Of a DNA stretch of 33,141 nucleotides, positions 1 through 8,419 are shown piece by piece. The stretch is taken from positions 1-33,141 of IMG/VR virus record IMGVR_UViG_3300000115_000096; one strand, 5' to 3'. Position numbers and translations under genes: made by a program. Under the pieces are notes generated by a model. That model saw only the letters and a program-made list of their open reading frames with translations. It searched no databases and was not told where the DNA came from. This stretch comes from a virus. Positions within the stretch are counted from its first letter, which is position 1. Each line of letters begins with the position of its first letter.

Positions 1-1
1 A

Positions 2-130
2 AAACTTGATAAGAATAAGGACGGAAAACTCTCAGGTATTGATTTTAAAATGATGGGTAATAAGAATAAGGCTATGGGTGGCATGAAAATGAAGTATGGT
101 CACGGAGGAAGACTTCCACAACACGATTAA
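2..130 (+). CDS. C-terminal fragment of a small EF-hand-like protein (5' truncated)
   Basis: The gene enters from the left edge in frame 2 and ends at TAA 128-130; the start codon lies outside the window. The visible 42 residues open with a canonical 12-residue EF-hand calcium loop at nt 8-43 (DKNKDGKLSGID). Acidic or Asn ligands sit at positions 1, 3, 5 and 12, Gly at 6 and Leu at 8. A Gly/Met/Lys-rich tail follows (GGMKMKYGHGG), ending in LPQHD. From memory, small proteins combining a D-x-[ND]-x-DG loop with GG/K/Y-rich tails are common in marine phages, but I know no proven function. The next gene ends with the same PQHD tail and starts 3 nt after this stop. The role is unknown; it is probably a small virion or assembly protein. 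Confidence 0.75.
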   Translation, partial: KLDKNKDGKLSGIDFKMMGNKNKAMGGMKMKYGHGGRLPQHD

Positions 131-291
131 GTATGGCAAAGAAGGGATTGTATTATAATATCAACAAAAGAAAAAAAGCAGGAACATCGCGTTCTAAATC
201 TAATAGTACGATTAGTCCCGAAAGTTACGCAGATATGAAGTCTGGATTTAACAAGGGAGGAAAGATAAAACTAAGACCACAACACGATTAA
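116..291 (+). repeat. 15-nt direct repeat encoding a shared C-terminal PQHD tail
   Basis: CCACAACACGATTAA occurs exactly at 116-130 and again at 277-291. Each copy ends one of two adjacent small genes, so both proteins end in PQHD. The upstream codons differ, which suggests a small duplicated tail and not a recent whole-gene duplication. Confidence 0.85.
133..291 (+). CDS. 52-aa basic protein of the 'KKGLYxNINKRKKAG' type
   Basis: An ATG at 133, 3 nt after the previous stop, opens a 52-codon frame ending at TAA 289-291. The product begins MAKKGLYYNINKRKKAGTSR, is rich in Lys/Arg/Ser and ends KGGKIKLRPQHD. The N-terminus matches a short-protein pattern (K-G-L-Y-x-N-I-x-x-K-R-K) that I recall from structural regions of pelagic phages; its function is unknown to me. 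The GGKI element also occurs in the neighbouring 926-aa protein (GGGKIPKY), which links these products by a shared linear motif. The small size and high basicity would fit a nucleic-acid-contacting or internal head protein, but that is only inference. Confidence 0.8.
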   Translation: MAKKGLYYNINKRKKAGTSRSKSNSTISPESYADMKSGFNKGGKIKLRPQHD

Positions 292-302
292 AATATAAAA
301 TT

Positions 303-3083
303 ATGGGTAGTTACAAAGATATGATAGAAATGATAGGTAAGTTTAAACACGTACCTGAAATATTAGCTAATCCAGATAATGCTTACAATAAATATTACGG
401 TGGGGGTAAGATACCAAAGTATAAAGCAGGCGGTGGTACTGGTTATGGTGGTTTAGACCCAGTTTCTCAATGGTTTACTTCTGGTGGTGCAGACGGAGGA
501 ATGGGAACTCCAAAAGCATATCAACCTTATAATAGAGCGATGGGTGATGATGGTAACCTTTTAACTGGAGAATCTGGTTCTCTTATGGGTGACGATACAT
601 TAGCATCTGGAGGAGCAGCGGGAAGTGGATATCAGGGATTAACTCCGTATGGAAGTAAACCTATAAATCACCCTCTTATAGTTCCAAAAGTTACTTCTTT
701 TAAAAAAGGAGGCAAAATGTATTTTGACGGAGGTAAAAAAAAAGCGGTAACTGAAGAAGAATTTAACTTCACATCTTTTAAAGACCTTACAAAAAAACAA
801 CAAACCGAATTACTAAAACATTTTACAAACACAGAGGGGTACCTACCTAATGGACATCTTGCTACTAAAGAGTCAGGTATTACCTTTGGTTCAGGGTTAG
901 ACGCAAAAGCTTTAATAACAGAACAAGACTACATAGACCACGGGGTAAGTAAAAAAGACGCTAAGACTATTGTAGCGGGACTGAAGTATACGAAAAAGAA
1001 CGGAAAGGTATATGACATGGCGGGTAAATCTTCTCAAAAAATTCAAAAAGATTTAGGATTAACTAAGGAGCAGTTAGAGGAATATGTAGGAAATATTAAA
1101 TTTAGTAATACAACACAATCAGATATTGTCAGTAAGTCTGTAGATAAGAATTTTAATAATAATTCTGATTTATTTAATAAGGTTTCAAATTTTAAAGACT
1201 TTACTGTATTGTCTTCTGTAGTACACTTCACAGGAGATTCTCATTTTGACGAAGAAGGTAGAGGTATAAATAGAAATAAAAACTCTTCTACAAAAAGAGC
1301 TTTACAACTTACTATTGCAGACTTAATGAATAAATATGATGGTAAATTAACATCAAAAGAATTTTATAATGTTATGTATCAAACTGATAAAATAGTAGAC
1401 GACCAAGGAGGAATAGGAGTTAGAACTGATGTTTCTCACCCAGGAGATGAATCAGCAACTTTTAACAGATGGAACAAAGAGTTAAACTATTCATTAGGAA
1501 CTTTAGGAGAAGATTACGAACATGACGAAACAAAATATTACACTATAGATGTAGATGATTTAGGAAAGCAGGGTTCTAGCGACAAAAAAGCACTTACATA
1601 TTATGACGCTACATACGAAGAGCCAGAAGTTTTACCCACGGAAGGAATGAACATGACGCCCACTCAAGACATAAACCAAAATTTGATTCCTTCGGAATCG
1701 TATAACGCGTCAACAAACCCATATGAAAATATAGATTCAGAATACAATACTTCTCAGACATTTAAAAAAGGTGGATTGTACAATGAAGGAGGAAATAAAG
1801 ATTACGCAGATTCTTATGGGTCTAAGAAAAGAGGAGCTTTTCCAAGAATGAAATTTGAAGACAGTGACGAGTTTCCTAATTTAAATGTTGGAGAAAACGT
1901 ATTTATGGCTTTATCTATGGCTCAATATTACGGATACACAGGAGACATAGAAATGACTAGTGGTCAAAGAGGAGGTAAAGACCAAACAAGAGTATATGGA
2001 AAATATCAAAGAGACGATGCTTATGTTTATGGAAGGTATCCACAATATCAACAAGCTATAGCAGACTCTTTAGGGGTTTCGTTAAGAGATTATAAACGTA
2101 ACGATGTGAGTGACGAAGAATGGGAAAATCAAGATGTAGACTATATGACTAATTGGATTAATAACATTTGGTCTCAAGTACAGTCTGGAGAAATGACTAT
2201 GAAAGAAGCTGATAAAATATATCCAATGGAACACATGACGGGAGACGCAGGTGACTTTACTGGAGGTTTTAAAAGATGGTTAAACAGCAGTGAAAGTAAA
2301 CAATTTAGAAAAGATTTTAATGTAAGTGTGTTAAACGAAAGCGACCACTTTCATGTTACTTTTGGAGAATCTAATGTAGATAATTTACCAGAAGAACATC
2401 AAGCAGATTACTTTGTACATCAAGACCAGTTTAACAACCTTTCTGTAGAAAGTTCAGATGTAGCTGGAACAACAGTAATAAATATGAATCCATCTGTATA
2501 TCAAGGAGAACAAAGAAATCAATTATATGGACCTGTACTAAAACTTGAAAATATTGAAGCCAGTCTAAACACCACTCAAAATCTTGAATTACAAAAAGCT
2601 TCTCCTATGTACGAAGGAGACGTAGCTTACAGTAATTACTTAAAAGAAAATTCTGAAAGAAATGAACCTCTTGAGAATTTAGGATTAATGGAATTAGCTA
2701 AAAAAAGTTTATCAAGAGAAGATTTTTTTAATAAAGAGGGGTACGATATAAATTATAATCCCGCTCCACCACCACCACCTCCTGCAGCAGAAACTGTGAG
2801 AGTAGGAGACCATGGAGTACCCTTTCAAGAAAATATTTATAATAATAATCCTTATAATACAGAAGAACCTGTAACATTAGATAAAATGCCAGTACAAGGA
2901 AATGGTTTTACAACATTAGACAAATCTATACCAGAAGGAACCAATGTCACTCCATCTACTTTACCACAAATAAATAATGGAAATATACCAACAGTACAAC
3001 AATACAATGAGTTTTTATACGAACAAGAAGTAAAATCAAAAACAGATAATATATTTAGAATGATAAATCCTTATGGTAAATAA
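303..3083 (+). CDS. Two-domain cell-wall-degrading protein: lysozyme-like plus M15-like peptidase
   Basis: This 926-aa protein has three modules. Residues 1-140 are Gly-rich (YGGGKIPKYKAGGG at 32-45). Residues about 160-390 resemble a GH24/pesticin-type lysozyme: E178 in NTEGY, then SGITFGSGLD at 191-200 with T194 and D200 in the positions of the Thr/Asp of 'SGxTIGxGxD'. Residues about 500-690 resemble a zinc M15 peptidase: EHMTGDAGD (H644, D651, the HxxGxAxD signature) and ESDHFHVTF (E679, H682/H684). Near-identical linkers FKKGGKMYFDGGKK (133-146) and FKKGGLYNEGGNK (487-499) precede the two catalytic domains. A polyproline stretch (about 822-829) lies in the C-terminal tail. It would cut glycan and peptide bonds of peptidoglycan, for entry, lysis or both. 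No signal peptide is evident. The domain calls rest on motifs by eye; the M15 call is the firmer one. Confidence 0.75.
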   Translation: MGSYKDMIEMIGKFKHVPEILANPDNAYNKYYGGGKIPKYKAGGGTGYGGLDPVSQWFTSGGADGGMGTPKAYQPYNRAMGDDGNLLTGESGSLMGDDTLASGGAAGSGYQGLTPYGSKPINHPLIVPKVTSFKKGGKMYFDGGKKKAVTEEEFNFTSFKDLTKKQQTELLKHFTNTEGYLPNGHLATKESGITFGSGLDAKALITEQDYIDHGVSKKDAKTIVAGLKYTKKNGKVYDMAGKSSQKIQKDLGLTKEQLEEYVGNIKFSNTTQSDIVSKSVDKNFNNNSDLFNKVSNFKDFTVLSSVVHFTGDSHFDEEGRGINRNKNSSTKRALQLTIADLMNKYDGKLTSKEFYNVMYQTDKIVDDQGGIGVRTDVSHPGDESATFNRWNKELNYSLGTLGEDYEHDETKYYTIDVDDLGKQGSSDKKALTYYDATYEEPEVLPTEGMNMTPTQDINQNLIPSESYNASTNPYENIDSEYNTSQTFKKGGLYNEGGNKDYADSYGSKKRGAFPRMKFEDSDEFPNLNVGENVFMALSMAQYYGYTGDIEMTSGQRGGKDQTRVYGKYQRDDAYVYGRYPQYQQAIADSLGVSLRDYKRNDVSDEEWENQDVDYMTNWINNIWSQVQSGEMTMKEADKIYPMEHMTGDAGDFTGGFKRWLNSSESKQFRKDFNVSVLNESDHFHVTFGESNVDNLPEEHQADYFVHQDQFNNLSVESSDVAGTTVINMNPSVYQGEQRNQLYGPVLKLENIEASLNTTQNLELQKASPMYEGDVAYSNYLKENSERNEPLENLGLMELAKKSLSREDFFNKEGYDINYNPAPPPPPPAAETVRVGDHGVPFQENIYNNNPYNTEEPVTLDKMPVQGNGFTTLDKSIPEGTNVTPSTLPQINNGNIPTVQQYNEFLYEQEVKSKTDNIFRMINPYGK

Positions 3084-3091
3084 ATTTTTTG

Positions 3092-3099
3092 TAATTTTG
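3092..3099 (+). promoter_or_regulatory. Bacteroidota-type -7 element TAATTTTG
   Basis: TAATTTTG fits the TAnnTTTG -7 consensus of Bacteroidota sigma-70-type promoters and is followed by CAA. It lies just after the stop of the 926-aa gene and upstream of the terminator at 3134-3166. I see no clear TTG -33 element at the right spacing. If active it would yield an RNA of only about 60 nt. Confidence 0.4.
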
Positions 3100-3133
3100 C
3101 AACTTCTTTATCTTTCCGTGTTTTCATGCAGTT

Positions 3134-3166
3134 AACCTCTTTATCAAAAAGGGGTTTTCTGCTTTT
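3134..3166 (+). terminator. Rho-independent terminator after the lytic-protein gene
   Basis: AACCTCTTT (3134-3142) pairs with AAAGGGGTT (3148-3156) across a 5-nt loop, giving nine pairs with one T-G wobble. A T-rich tract (TTCTGCTTTT, 3157-3166) follows. It separates the left gene group from the terminase operon. Confidence 0.8.
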
Positions 3167-3188
3167 AAAACTATATAAATAAATTTCG

Positions 3189-3196
3189 TATATTTG
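3189..3196 (+). promoter_or_regulatory. -7 element TATATTTG driving the terminase-portal operon
   Basis: TATATTTG followed by TAA matches TAnnTTTG and lies 5 nt before the ATG at 3201, directly after the terminator. No TTG -33 box is seen at 17-23 nt. The expected start of transcription falls on or within a few bases of the ATG, so the mRNA may be leaderless or may use the second ATG at 3210. Confidence 0.6.
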
Positions 3197-3200
3197 TAAA

Positions 3201-3464
3201 ATGAATATTATGAATAACGCAAAAGGAAAAATAATTAAGAAAGGTGAATTTTTTTATTTAGAAAAAAACTACGATGACATTTCTTTACTACTTAATGAAG
3301 AAGAAAAACTAATAGACAAAATAGAAAATAATAATTTTATATATTTAGACAACACTGTTTCAATTTGTAAAAATCCAAATTACAATTTAGATAAATTATA
3401 CAGAAAAAAAACTAGTAAAATAAAATACAAAAATACTTTTAAATTAATGCACGTAGGATTATAG
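3201..3464 (+). CDS. Hypothetical 87-aa protein, first gene of the terminase operon
   Basis: The 87-codon frame begins MNIMNNAKGK and ends at TAG. The product is mixed-charge and Lys/Asn-rich, with no cysteine-rich or membrane motif. It is predicted soluble, and I do not recognise a family. It sits immediately downstream of a -7 element and is followed after one base by the 176-aa gene, so it is probably the first cistron of the packaging operon. Two in-frame ATGs (3201, 3210) are possible; the second leaves room for a minimal leader. The position invites comparison with small packaging factors, but nothing in the sequence shows that. Confidence 0.65.
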   Translation: MNIMNNAKGKIIKKGEFFYLEKNYDDISLLLNEEEKLIDKIENNNFIYLDNTVSICKNPNYNLDKLYRKKTSKIKYKNTFKLMHVGL

Positions 3465-3465
3465 T

Positions 3466-3996
3466 ATGTACTTACTACAAATAAATAAAAAGGGAGATAT
3501 AGTTAGAGACGACAATGGAGTTAGTCTTGTGCCAGAATTTAAAACAGTTTTAGAAACAGAAAAATTAGGTCAAGATGCAATGAAGTGGATTGCAATGGTA
3601 TATGACTACGAAAGCCCTTACAGACATTACACTGAAAAAGAAAGAATAAAAGCTGTTTCTATGGATTTGTATAAAAGCTATACATGGTCTGGATATAAAA
3701 AACCAGAAATGATAGTTGCTGCAAATAAATATAAAGAATTACAGTTTGACCCACTAGACGAACAGCTTATAGCTTTTAATAAAAAAATTAATGAGTTTAC
3801 AAATTTAATTGACAATATGTTTTTAAATGAAGAAAACGCAGAGTTATTACAAAAGCTTATGATAGGTGTAGAGAAAATATTAAAAACAAGACAATCTTTA
3901 TTAGATTCTATAGAAAGGAGAGGAGAAAGACAAAAAATTGCTGGAGATAAAGGATTATCTTTCTTAGAAAATCGTAAGAAAATAAAAGAAATGTAA
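3466..3996 (+). CDS. 176-aa helical protein upstream of TerL; small-terminase candidate by position
   Basis: The product contains LGQDAMKWIAMVYDYESPYRHYTEKERIKAVSMD (residues about 35-68; key elements YDYESPYRHY and the following helix). The C-terminal half is helical and probably coiled-coil (about 95-176), ending in a basic tail. I recall similar 'YD-x-SPYRH-x-[PT]E-x-[DE]R' proteins next to phage packaging genes, without an experimentally assigned role. The gene starts one base after the previous stop, and its stop overlaps the next start (TAATG). Being two genes before TerL makes it the best candidate in the window for a small terminase subunit, but no helix-turn-helix is obvious, so this stays a positional inference. 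Confidence 0.7.
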   Translation: MYLLQINKKGDIVRDDNGVSLVPEFKTVLETEKLGQDAMKWIAMVYDYESPYRHYTEKERIKAVSMDLYKSYTWSGYKKPEMIVAANKYKELQFDPLDEQLIAFNKKINEFTNLIDNMFLNEENAELLQKLMIGVEKILKTRQSLLDSIERRGERQKIAGDKGLSFLENRKKIKEM

Positions 3997-4271
3997 TGAA
4001 CAAAAGTATTAGAAAGCCTATTAGAGAAACAAAAAAACCTATACAAGTTAATCGTAAGGGTGGTAAAAAAGATAATATTGTATATTTAAAACAAAGGTAT
4101 TCTTATCATTACAGAAAAGGTCAATGGGATAAAGCGGAAGAATACAATCAATATACTTTAAGCAATTACAATATAAATTTGAGAGATTGGATGGAGTCAA
4201 AGGAATCTAATAAAATAAAAAATAAAAATACATTTGGATTTGAAAAACCAAAAAGACTAAGATATGGGTAA
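3996..4271 (+). CDS. Small basic protein overlapping the terminase gene
   Basis: This 91-aa product is strongly basic at its N-terminus (MNKSIRKPIRETKKPIQVNR) and continues with an aromatic, charged helix (YLKQRYSYHYRKGQWDKAEEYNQY). It starts on a TAATG overlap with the 176-aa gene, and its last 8 nt overlap the start of TerL, so the three are translationally coupled. Basicity and coupling suggest a DNA- or terminase-associated factor. I do not recognise the family, and a TerS role cannot be excluded. Confidence 0.7.
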   Translation: MNKSIRKPIRETKKPIQVNRKGGKKDNIVYLKQRYSYHYRKGQWDKAEEYNQYTLSNYNINLRDWMESKESNKIKNKNTFGFEKPKRLRYG

Positions 4272-6081
4272 GATTAAATTTGACCCACAAAGATACAGAC
4301 CTATACCAAATAAAGGGTTTCCTGATTTAGAACATGGTTCTGTTTCATATCAAGAGTGGTGGACTGAGCAACAAGAAAGATGTATCAATGGTTTTAAACC
4401 AAAAGGTATGCCCTGGATATCTGGTAAGTATTATTTTTATTTAAATTTTTATTATATACTAGGTAACAGTGGAGAGAAAGGAGGAAGGAAATCTTTAATA
4501 CATCCGTGGTACAGAGAGATGGATAGAGAATACTTTAACTTATTTGAAACGTGTAAAAAAGAAGGAAAAGGAATGATTGTTATAAAGGCCAGAGACAAAG
4601 GTTTTTCTTACATGAACTCAGGTATGGTAGCACATGAATATACGTTTTTTCCATACAATGATATAGGTGTAGCGGCAGGATTACAAGCAACTGCTGACGC
4701 ATTCTTTGATAAAACTAAAAAAGGATTAAATGGTATACATCCTAACTTTAAACATTCAGTATTAAAAGACACAGATGGTATATTACGTTCAGGTTACAAA
4801 CAAAAAAACAAAGACGGTAAGTGGGAAATTGGTGGATATCAATCTACAATTATATGTAGAACAATGGATAATCCAGAAGTATTTAAGGGAGAAAGAACTT
4901 CTTTGATGGTATTTGAAGAGGCTGGAGAATTTAAACATTTAAAAAATGCGTACATGTCATCTAAAGCTTGTTTTATGGATGGTGATATACAATTTGGAGT
5001 TCCTATTGTTGGAGGTACGGGTGGTGACATATCTAGAGCTTCTAAAGATTTTATGGATATGTATTATAGTCATGACGCTTACAATCTTATACCTATGTTT
5101 ATACCAGCGTCAAAAGCTTACTATGGATTTTTTGATATACAAACAGGGAAGGAAGATATTAATGGAGCTAAAGACAAATTGACTGAAGACAGAGAAGTGA
5201 TTAGAAAGTCTGGAGATAACGAAGCTTATAATTTACATATACAAAACTACCCTTTAACAATTGAAGAAGCGTTCTTAAATACTAAAGAAAGTAGGTTTGA
5301 TATATCTCTGCTTAATGCACAAAGGTCAAGAATACTTGCAAGTAAAGATTATAAGAATCAAATACAGTCAGGATATTTAGATTGGGTGTTAAGTGACGAC
5401 CAAGAATTAAAAGTTTTATGGAGGCCTCACCCTGCTGGACCCTTTAAAATTCTGTCACATCCAATGCCAGAATATAAAGGAATTGACATAGGAGGAATAG
5501 ATTCTTATGACCAAGATGAAGCAGGAGCGTCAGATTCCTTGGGAAGTGCAATAATTTATCGTAGATTTGCAAATACAAATATACCAAGCGATTATGTTGT
5601 CGCTGAATATACAGACAGACCTAAGAAAAAAGAAGATTTTTGGGACGGATGTTTGAAATTAGCAGTCTACTATAACAGTAAAATGTTGGTAGAATACACA
5701 AAGATAGGTATATTAGATTATTTTAAACGTATGAATGCGTTAAAATATTTAAAAGAAAAACCAGAGTCTGCTCATAATCCAGGCTCTAGAACAAGAAACC
5801 AATATGGTGTTCACATGAATAAGCAAGTGAAATCTTTATTGGAAGATTTGATAGATGATTATATTAGAGAAAACATCAAAGAGATTTGGTTTTTAGATTT
5901 AATAGATGAATTAGCAAATTATGGACTACAAAATACTGACCGAGCTATGGCTTTTGGTATATGTTTAATCCATAATATAGACAACTACAGAATGAGAGTG
6001 GAAGAAAAACAAGAGTCAATAGACATAGGTCTAAAATATTATACAAGGGGTCATAATGGTACTCCAATAAAATTAAATTAA
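4264..6081 (+). CDS. terL: Terminase large subunit (crAss-like)
   Basis: This 605-aa protein is the ATPase-nuclease that powers DNA packaging through the portal and cuts the concatemer. A deviant Walker A lies at residues 109-117 (ARDKGFSYM), the form I know from crAss-like TerL. Walker B plus catalytic Glu is at about 213-221 (SLMVFEEAG). The RNase H-like nuclease shows motif I at about 406-413 (GIDIGGID, D408), motif II at E477 (MLVEYTK) and motif III at D559 (DRAMAFG). Length and motif order are complete. The start ATG at 4264 lies within the preceding gene, and the portal ATG follows the stop by one base, so expression is coupled to both neighbours. Confidence 0.95.
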   Translation: MGKIKFDPQRYRPIPNKGFPDLEHGSVSYQEWWTEQQERCINGFKPKGMPWISGKYYFYLNFYYILGNSGEKGGRKSLIHPWYREMDREYFNLFETCKKEGKGMIVIKARDKGFSYMNSGMVAHEYTFFPYNDIGVAAGLQATADAFFDKTKKGLNGIHPNFKHSVLKDTDGILRSGYKQKNKDGKWEIGGYQSTIICRTMDNPEVFKGERTSLMVFEEAGEFKHLKNAYMSSKACFMDGDIQFGVPIVGGTGGDISRASKDFMDMYYSHDAYNLIPMFIPASKAYYGFFDIQTGKEDINGAKDKLTEDREVIRKSGDNEAYNLHIQNYPLTIEEAFLNTKESRFDISLLNAQRSRILASKDYKNQIQSGYLDWVLSDDQELKVLWRPHPAGPFKILSHPMPEYKGIDIGGIDSYDQDEAGASDSLGSAIIYRRFANTNIPSDYVVAEYTDRPKKKEDFWDGCLKLAVYYNSKMLVEYTKIGILDYFKRMNALKYLKEKPESAHNPGSRTRNQYGVHMNKQVKSLLEDLIDDYIRENIKEIWFLDLIDELANYGLQNTDRAMAFGICLIHNIDNYRMRVEEKQESIDIGLKYYTRGHNGTPIKLN

Positions 6082-6082
6082 A

Positions 6083-8377
6083 ATGAGTAAAGAGTATAGT
6101 GCATTTCCATCAATGATGGTATCAGAAAAAGAAAAGAATGACGAATGGTGTAATTCTGTTTTAGGTTCAATAGTTAGTTATATGTCGTATAACGAAAGTT
6201 CATATGGAGACTCAAGAACAAGAGACATCAATAATTATTCAATATATAATGGAAATATTAATCAAGGTGACTACGCTTATATTACTGAACAATACGGATT
6301 ATCATATCCTGCAAGATTAGTTAATTATCCTATTATTACTCCTAAAATTGATTTATTAGTTGGTGAAGAACTGAAAAGACCTATAGACATGAAGGTGTCT
6401 ACTATAAACAAAGAAGCTGTAATAAGAAAGTTAGACCACAAAGTTGCTATAGAAATGAAATCATTGTTGGAAGATATACATAAAGATTTTGAAGAAACAT
6501 ACGGAGCTCCTATAACAGATGAAGGCCAGGGAATGCCAGTACCAGATGACATAGGTATATATATGAAATATAACTACCGAGAAATGGTAGAGGAGAATGC
6601 ACAAGACGGACTAGAGTATGTGCTAAACAGATATAATTTAAAAGATAAATTTAAAGAAGGGTTTAGAGATTTATTAGTTACTGGTAAAGAATTTTATAAA
6701 GTAGATATAGTAAACGGAGACCCTCACGCGCGAAGGGTAGACCCACGTTCTGTAATATATGATACGTCTGTACATTCTGATTATTTAGATGACGCAGCTT
6801 GGGTGGGAGAAGAAAGATGGTTATCTGTTAATGAAATAAATGACGAGTTTAAAGAATACTTAACAAAAGACGATTTACTTATATTAGATGAAATGAGAAC
6901 TTCTTATGGTCAAGATATTAGTGACTATAATAATCAATTACTATGGGTGGATAGTGCTCATGGAAAAGAAAACCGTATCCGTATAGTAACAGCTGAATGG
7001 AAATCCTTAAGAGCTATTAAATTTAAAATATCTCCTAATAAATATGACCCAGATAGACCATTTAGAAAAATGGTAAGAGACACATACAAAAAAAGAAAAG
7101 GTGATACTATAGAAACTAAGTGGGTAGACGACATATGGGAAGCGACAAAAATTGGTGGTAAAATATTAGTAAAAGCTAAAAGAAGAGACAATCAAGTTAG
7201 AAGTGTAGATGACCCAGGTAAAACTAGTTTGTCTTATATTGGATGTATAAAAGGTAACACTACGGGACATCCAAACTCAATGGTAGATATATTAGCTAAT
7301 ACACAGATGTTATATAATATAGTAATATACCAAATAGAATTAGCTATGGCTCGTTCTGGTGGTAAAGCAGTAGTATACGACACGTCACAAATACCAACAA
7401 ACGTAGGTATGGATATGCAAACTGTATTGTATCATTTAAAAACAGACGGTATCATACCTATTAACTCAAAAGACGAAGGTGGTCAGGTGAGTAGTTTTAA
7501 TCAATTTCAACAAGTTGATTTTACATTATCACAATCTGTACAACAGTTAATTAATCTAAAGATTATGTTAGAAGATATGGCTGGTCAACTTTCTGGAGTT
7601 ACAAGACAAAGAGAAGGAGCGGTAGAACAATATGAATACGTAGGTAACGTACAAAGAAGTGTAGTGCAGTCATCTACTATTACAGAGTCTTGGTTTTATT
7701 CACACGCAGAAGTAAAACAAAGAGTTTTAGAAAGTTTATGTAACAACATGAAAATAGCTTGGGCTGGAGGTAAAAAAGCAGCAATGATATTAGGAGACGG
7801 AGCTTATAAATTTTTAAATATTATGCCTCAAGTTGCTTTACAAGATTACGGTGTTTATGTAGGAGACAGCGGTAAGGATGACGCTATGAAACAAGTGGTA
7901 CAACAATTAGCTCAGTCTGCATTACAAGCAGGAAACATTGACTTACTAAACATCTTAAAAGTATTAAAAGCAGATACCATGACTGAAGCAGAAAAAGTTT
8001 TAGAACAAGGTATGGATAAAATGAAAGAACAAGCAGCTGAACAACAACAACAAGTTATGCAACAAATGCAAGCTCAACAAGAAGCTGACCAAGCTAAATT
8101 TCAAGCAGAAGCAGAACTTAAGAAAATGGATAACGACACTAAAATACAAGTGGCGGAAATACAAGCTGAATCTAGAATGGCGGTTGCAACATTACAATCT
8201 GAAGACAAGAGAGATATACATGACTCTACACAAGACGCAGACTTTAATAAAAAATTAGCTGACCATGAAATAAACAAAGACACTAGTAATTCTGAAAAAG
8301 ATAAGAATAGTTTTACTGGTGAGTCACCAACTACAATGGAGGATAAATTAAGAGCAAAGAACAAAGTTACAAAATAA
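6083..8377 (+). CDS. Portal protein (crAss-like)
   Basis: This 764-aa protein would form the dodecameric ring at the packaging vertex. The segment NYPIITPKIDLLVGEELKRP (about residues 80-99) closely follows the 'NYxII-P-KI-LLIGEE-KRP' signature I associate with Crassvirales portals. IYNGNINQGDY upstream and YDTSVHSDYLDDAAWVGEERW (around 225-245) also fit the family. The C-terminal quarter is Gln/Ala-rich and probably coiled-coil (QAAEQQQQVMQQMQAQQEADQ, about 650-670), likely facing the interior as a barrel or anchor. The last residues are disordered and charged. It directly follows TerL and is followed by a new promoter element, so it closes the packaging operon. Confidence 0.93.
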   Translation: MSKEYSAFPSMMVSEKEKNDEWCNSVLGSIVSYMSYNESSYGDSRTRDINNYSIYNGNINQGDYAYITEQYGLSYPARLVNYPIITPKIDLLVGEELKRPIDMKVSTINKEAVIRKLDHKVAIEMKSLLEDIHKDFEETYGAPITDEGQGMPVPDDIGIYMKYNYREMVEENAQDGLEYVLNRYNLKDKFKEGFRDLLVTGKEFYKVDIVNGDPHARRVDPRSVIYDTSVHSDYLDDAAWVGEERWLSVNEINDEFKEYLTKDDLLILDEMRTSYGQDISDYNNQLLWVDSAHGKENRIRIVTAEWKSLRAIKFKISPNKYDPDRPFRKMVRDTYKKRKGDTIETKWVDDIWEATKIGGKILVKAKRRDNQVRSVDDPGKTSLSYIGCIKGNTTGHPNSMVDILANTQMLYNIVIYQIELAMARSGGKAVVYDTSQIPTNVGMDMQTVLYHLKTDGIIPINSKDEGGQVSSFNQFQQVDFTLSQSVQQLINLKIMLEDMAGQLSGVTRQREGAVEQYEYVGNVQRSVVQSSTITESWFYSHAEVKQRVLESLCNNMKIAWAGGKKAAMILGDGAYKFLNIMPQVALQDYGVYVGDSGKDDAMKQVVQQLAQSALQAGNIDLLNILKVLKADTMTEAEKVLEQGMDKMKEQAAEQQQQVMQQMQAQQEADQAKFQAEAELKKMDNDTKIQVAEIQAESRMAVATLQSEDKRDIHDSTQDADFNKKLADHEINKDTSNSEKDKNSFTGESPTTMEDKLRAKNKVTK

Positions 8378-8381
8378 TTTG

Positions 8382-8389
8382 TATCTTTG
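8382..8389 (+). promoter_or_regulatory. -7 element TATCTTTG before scaffold and capsid genes
   Basis: TATCTTTG followed by CAAAATA matches TAnnTTTG in the short gap after the portal stop. It gives a predicted leader of roughly 25 nt before ATG 8420. The same 11-mer TATCTTTGCAA recurs at 22650. No good TTG -33 box is visible. Confidence 0.6.
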
Positions 8390-8419
8390 CAAAATAGGGA
8401 ACAAATAAATTAAATAAAT

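Noticed and set aside
3678-4046. Antisense 122-codon frame opposite the 176-aa gene
   Set aside because: It is Phe/Ser/Asn-rich, as expected from AT-rich antisense, spans two genuine coupled genes and has no family features.
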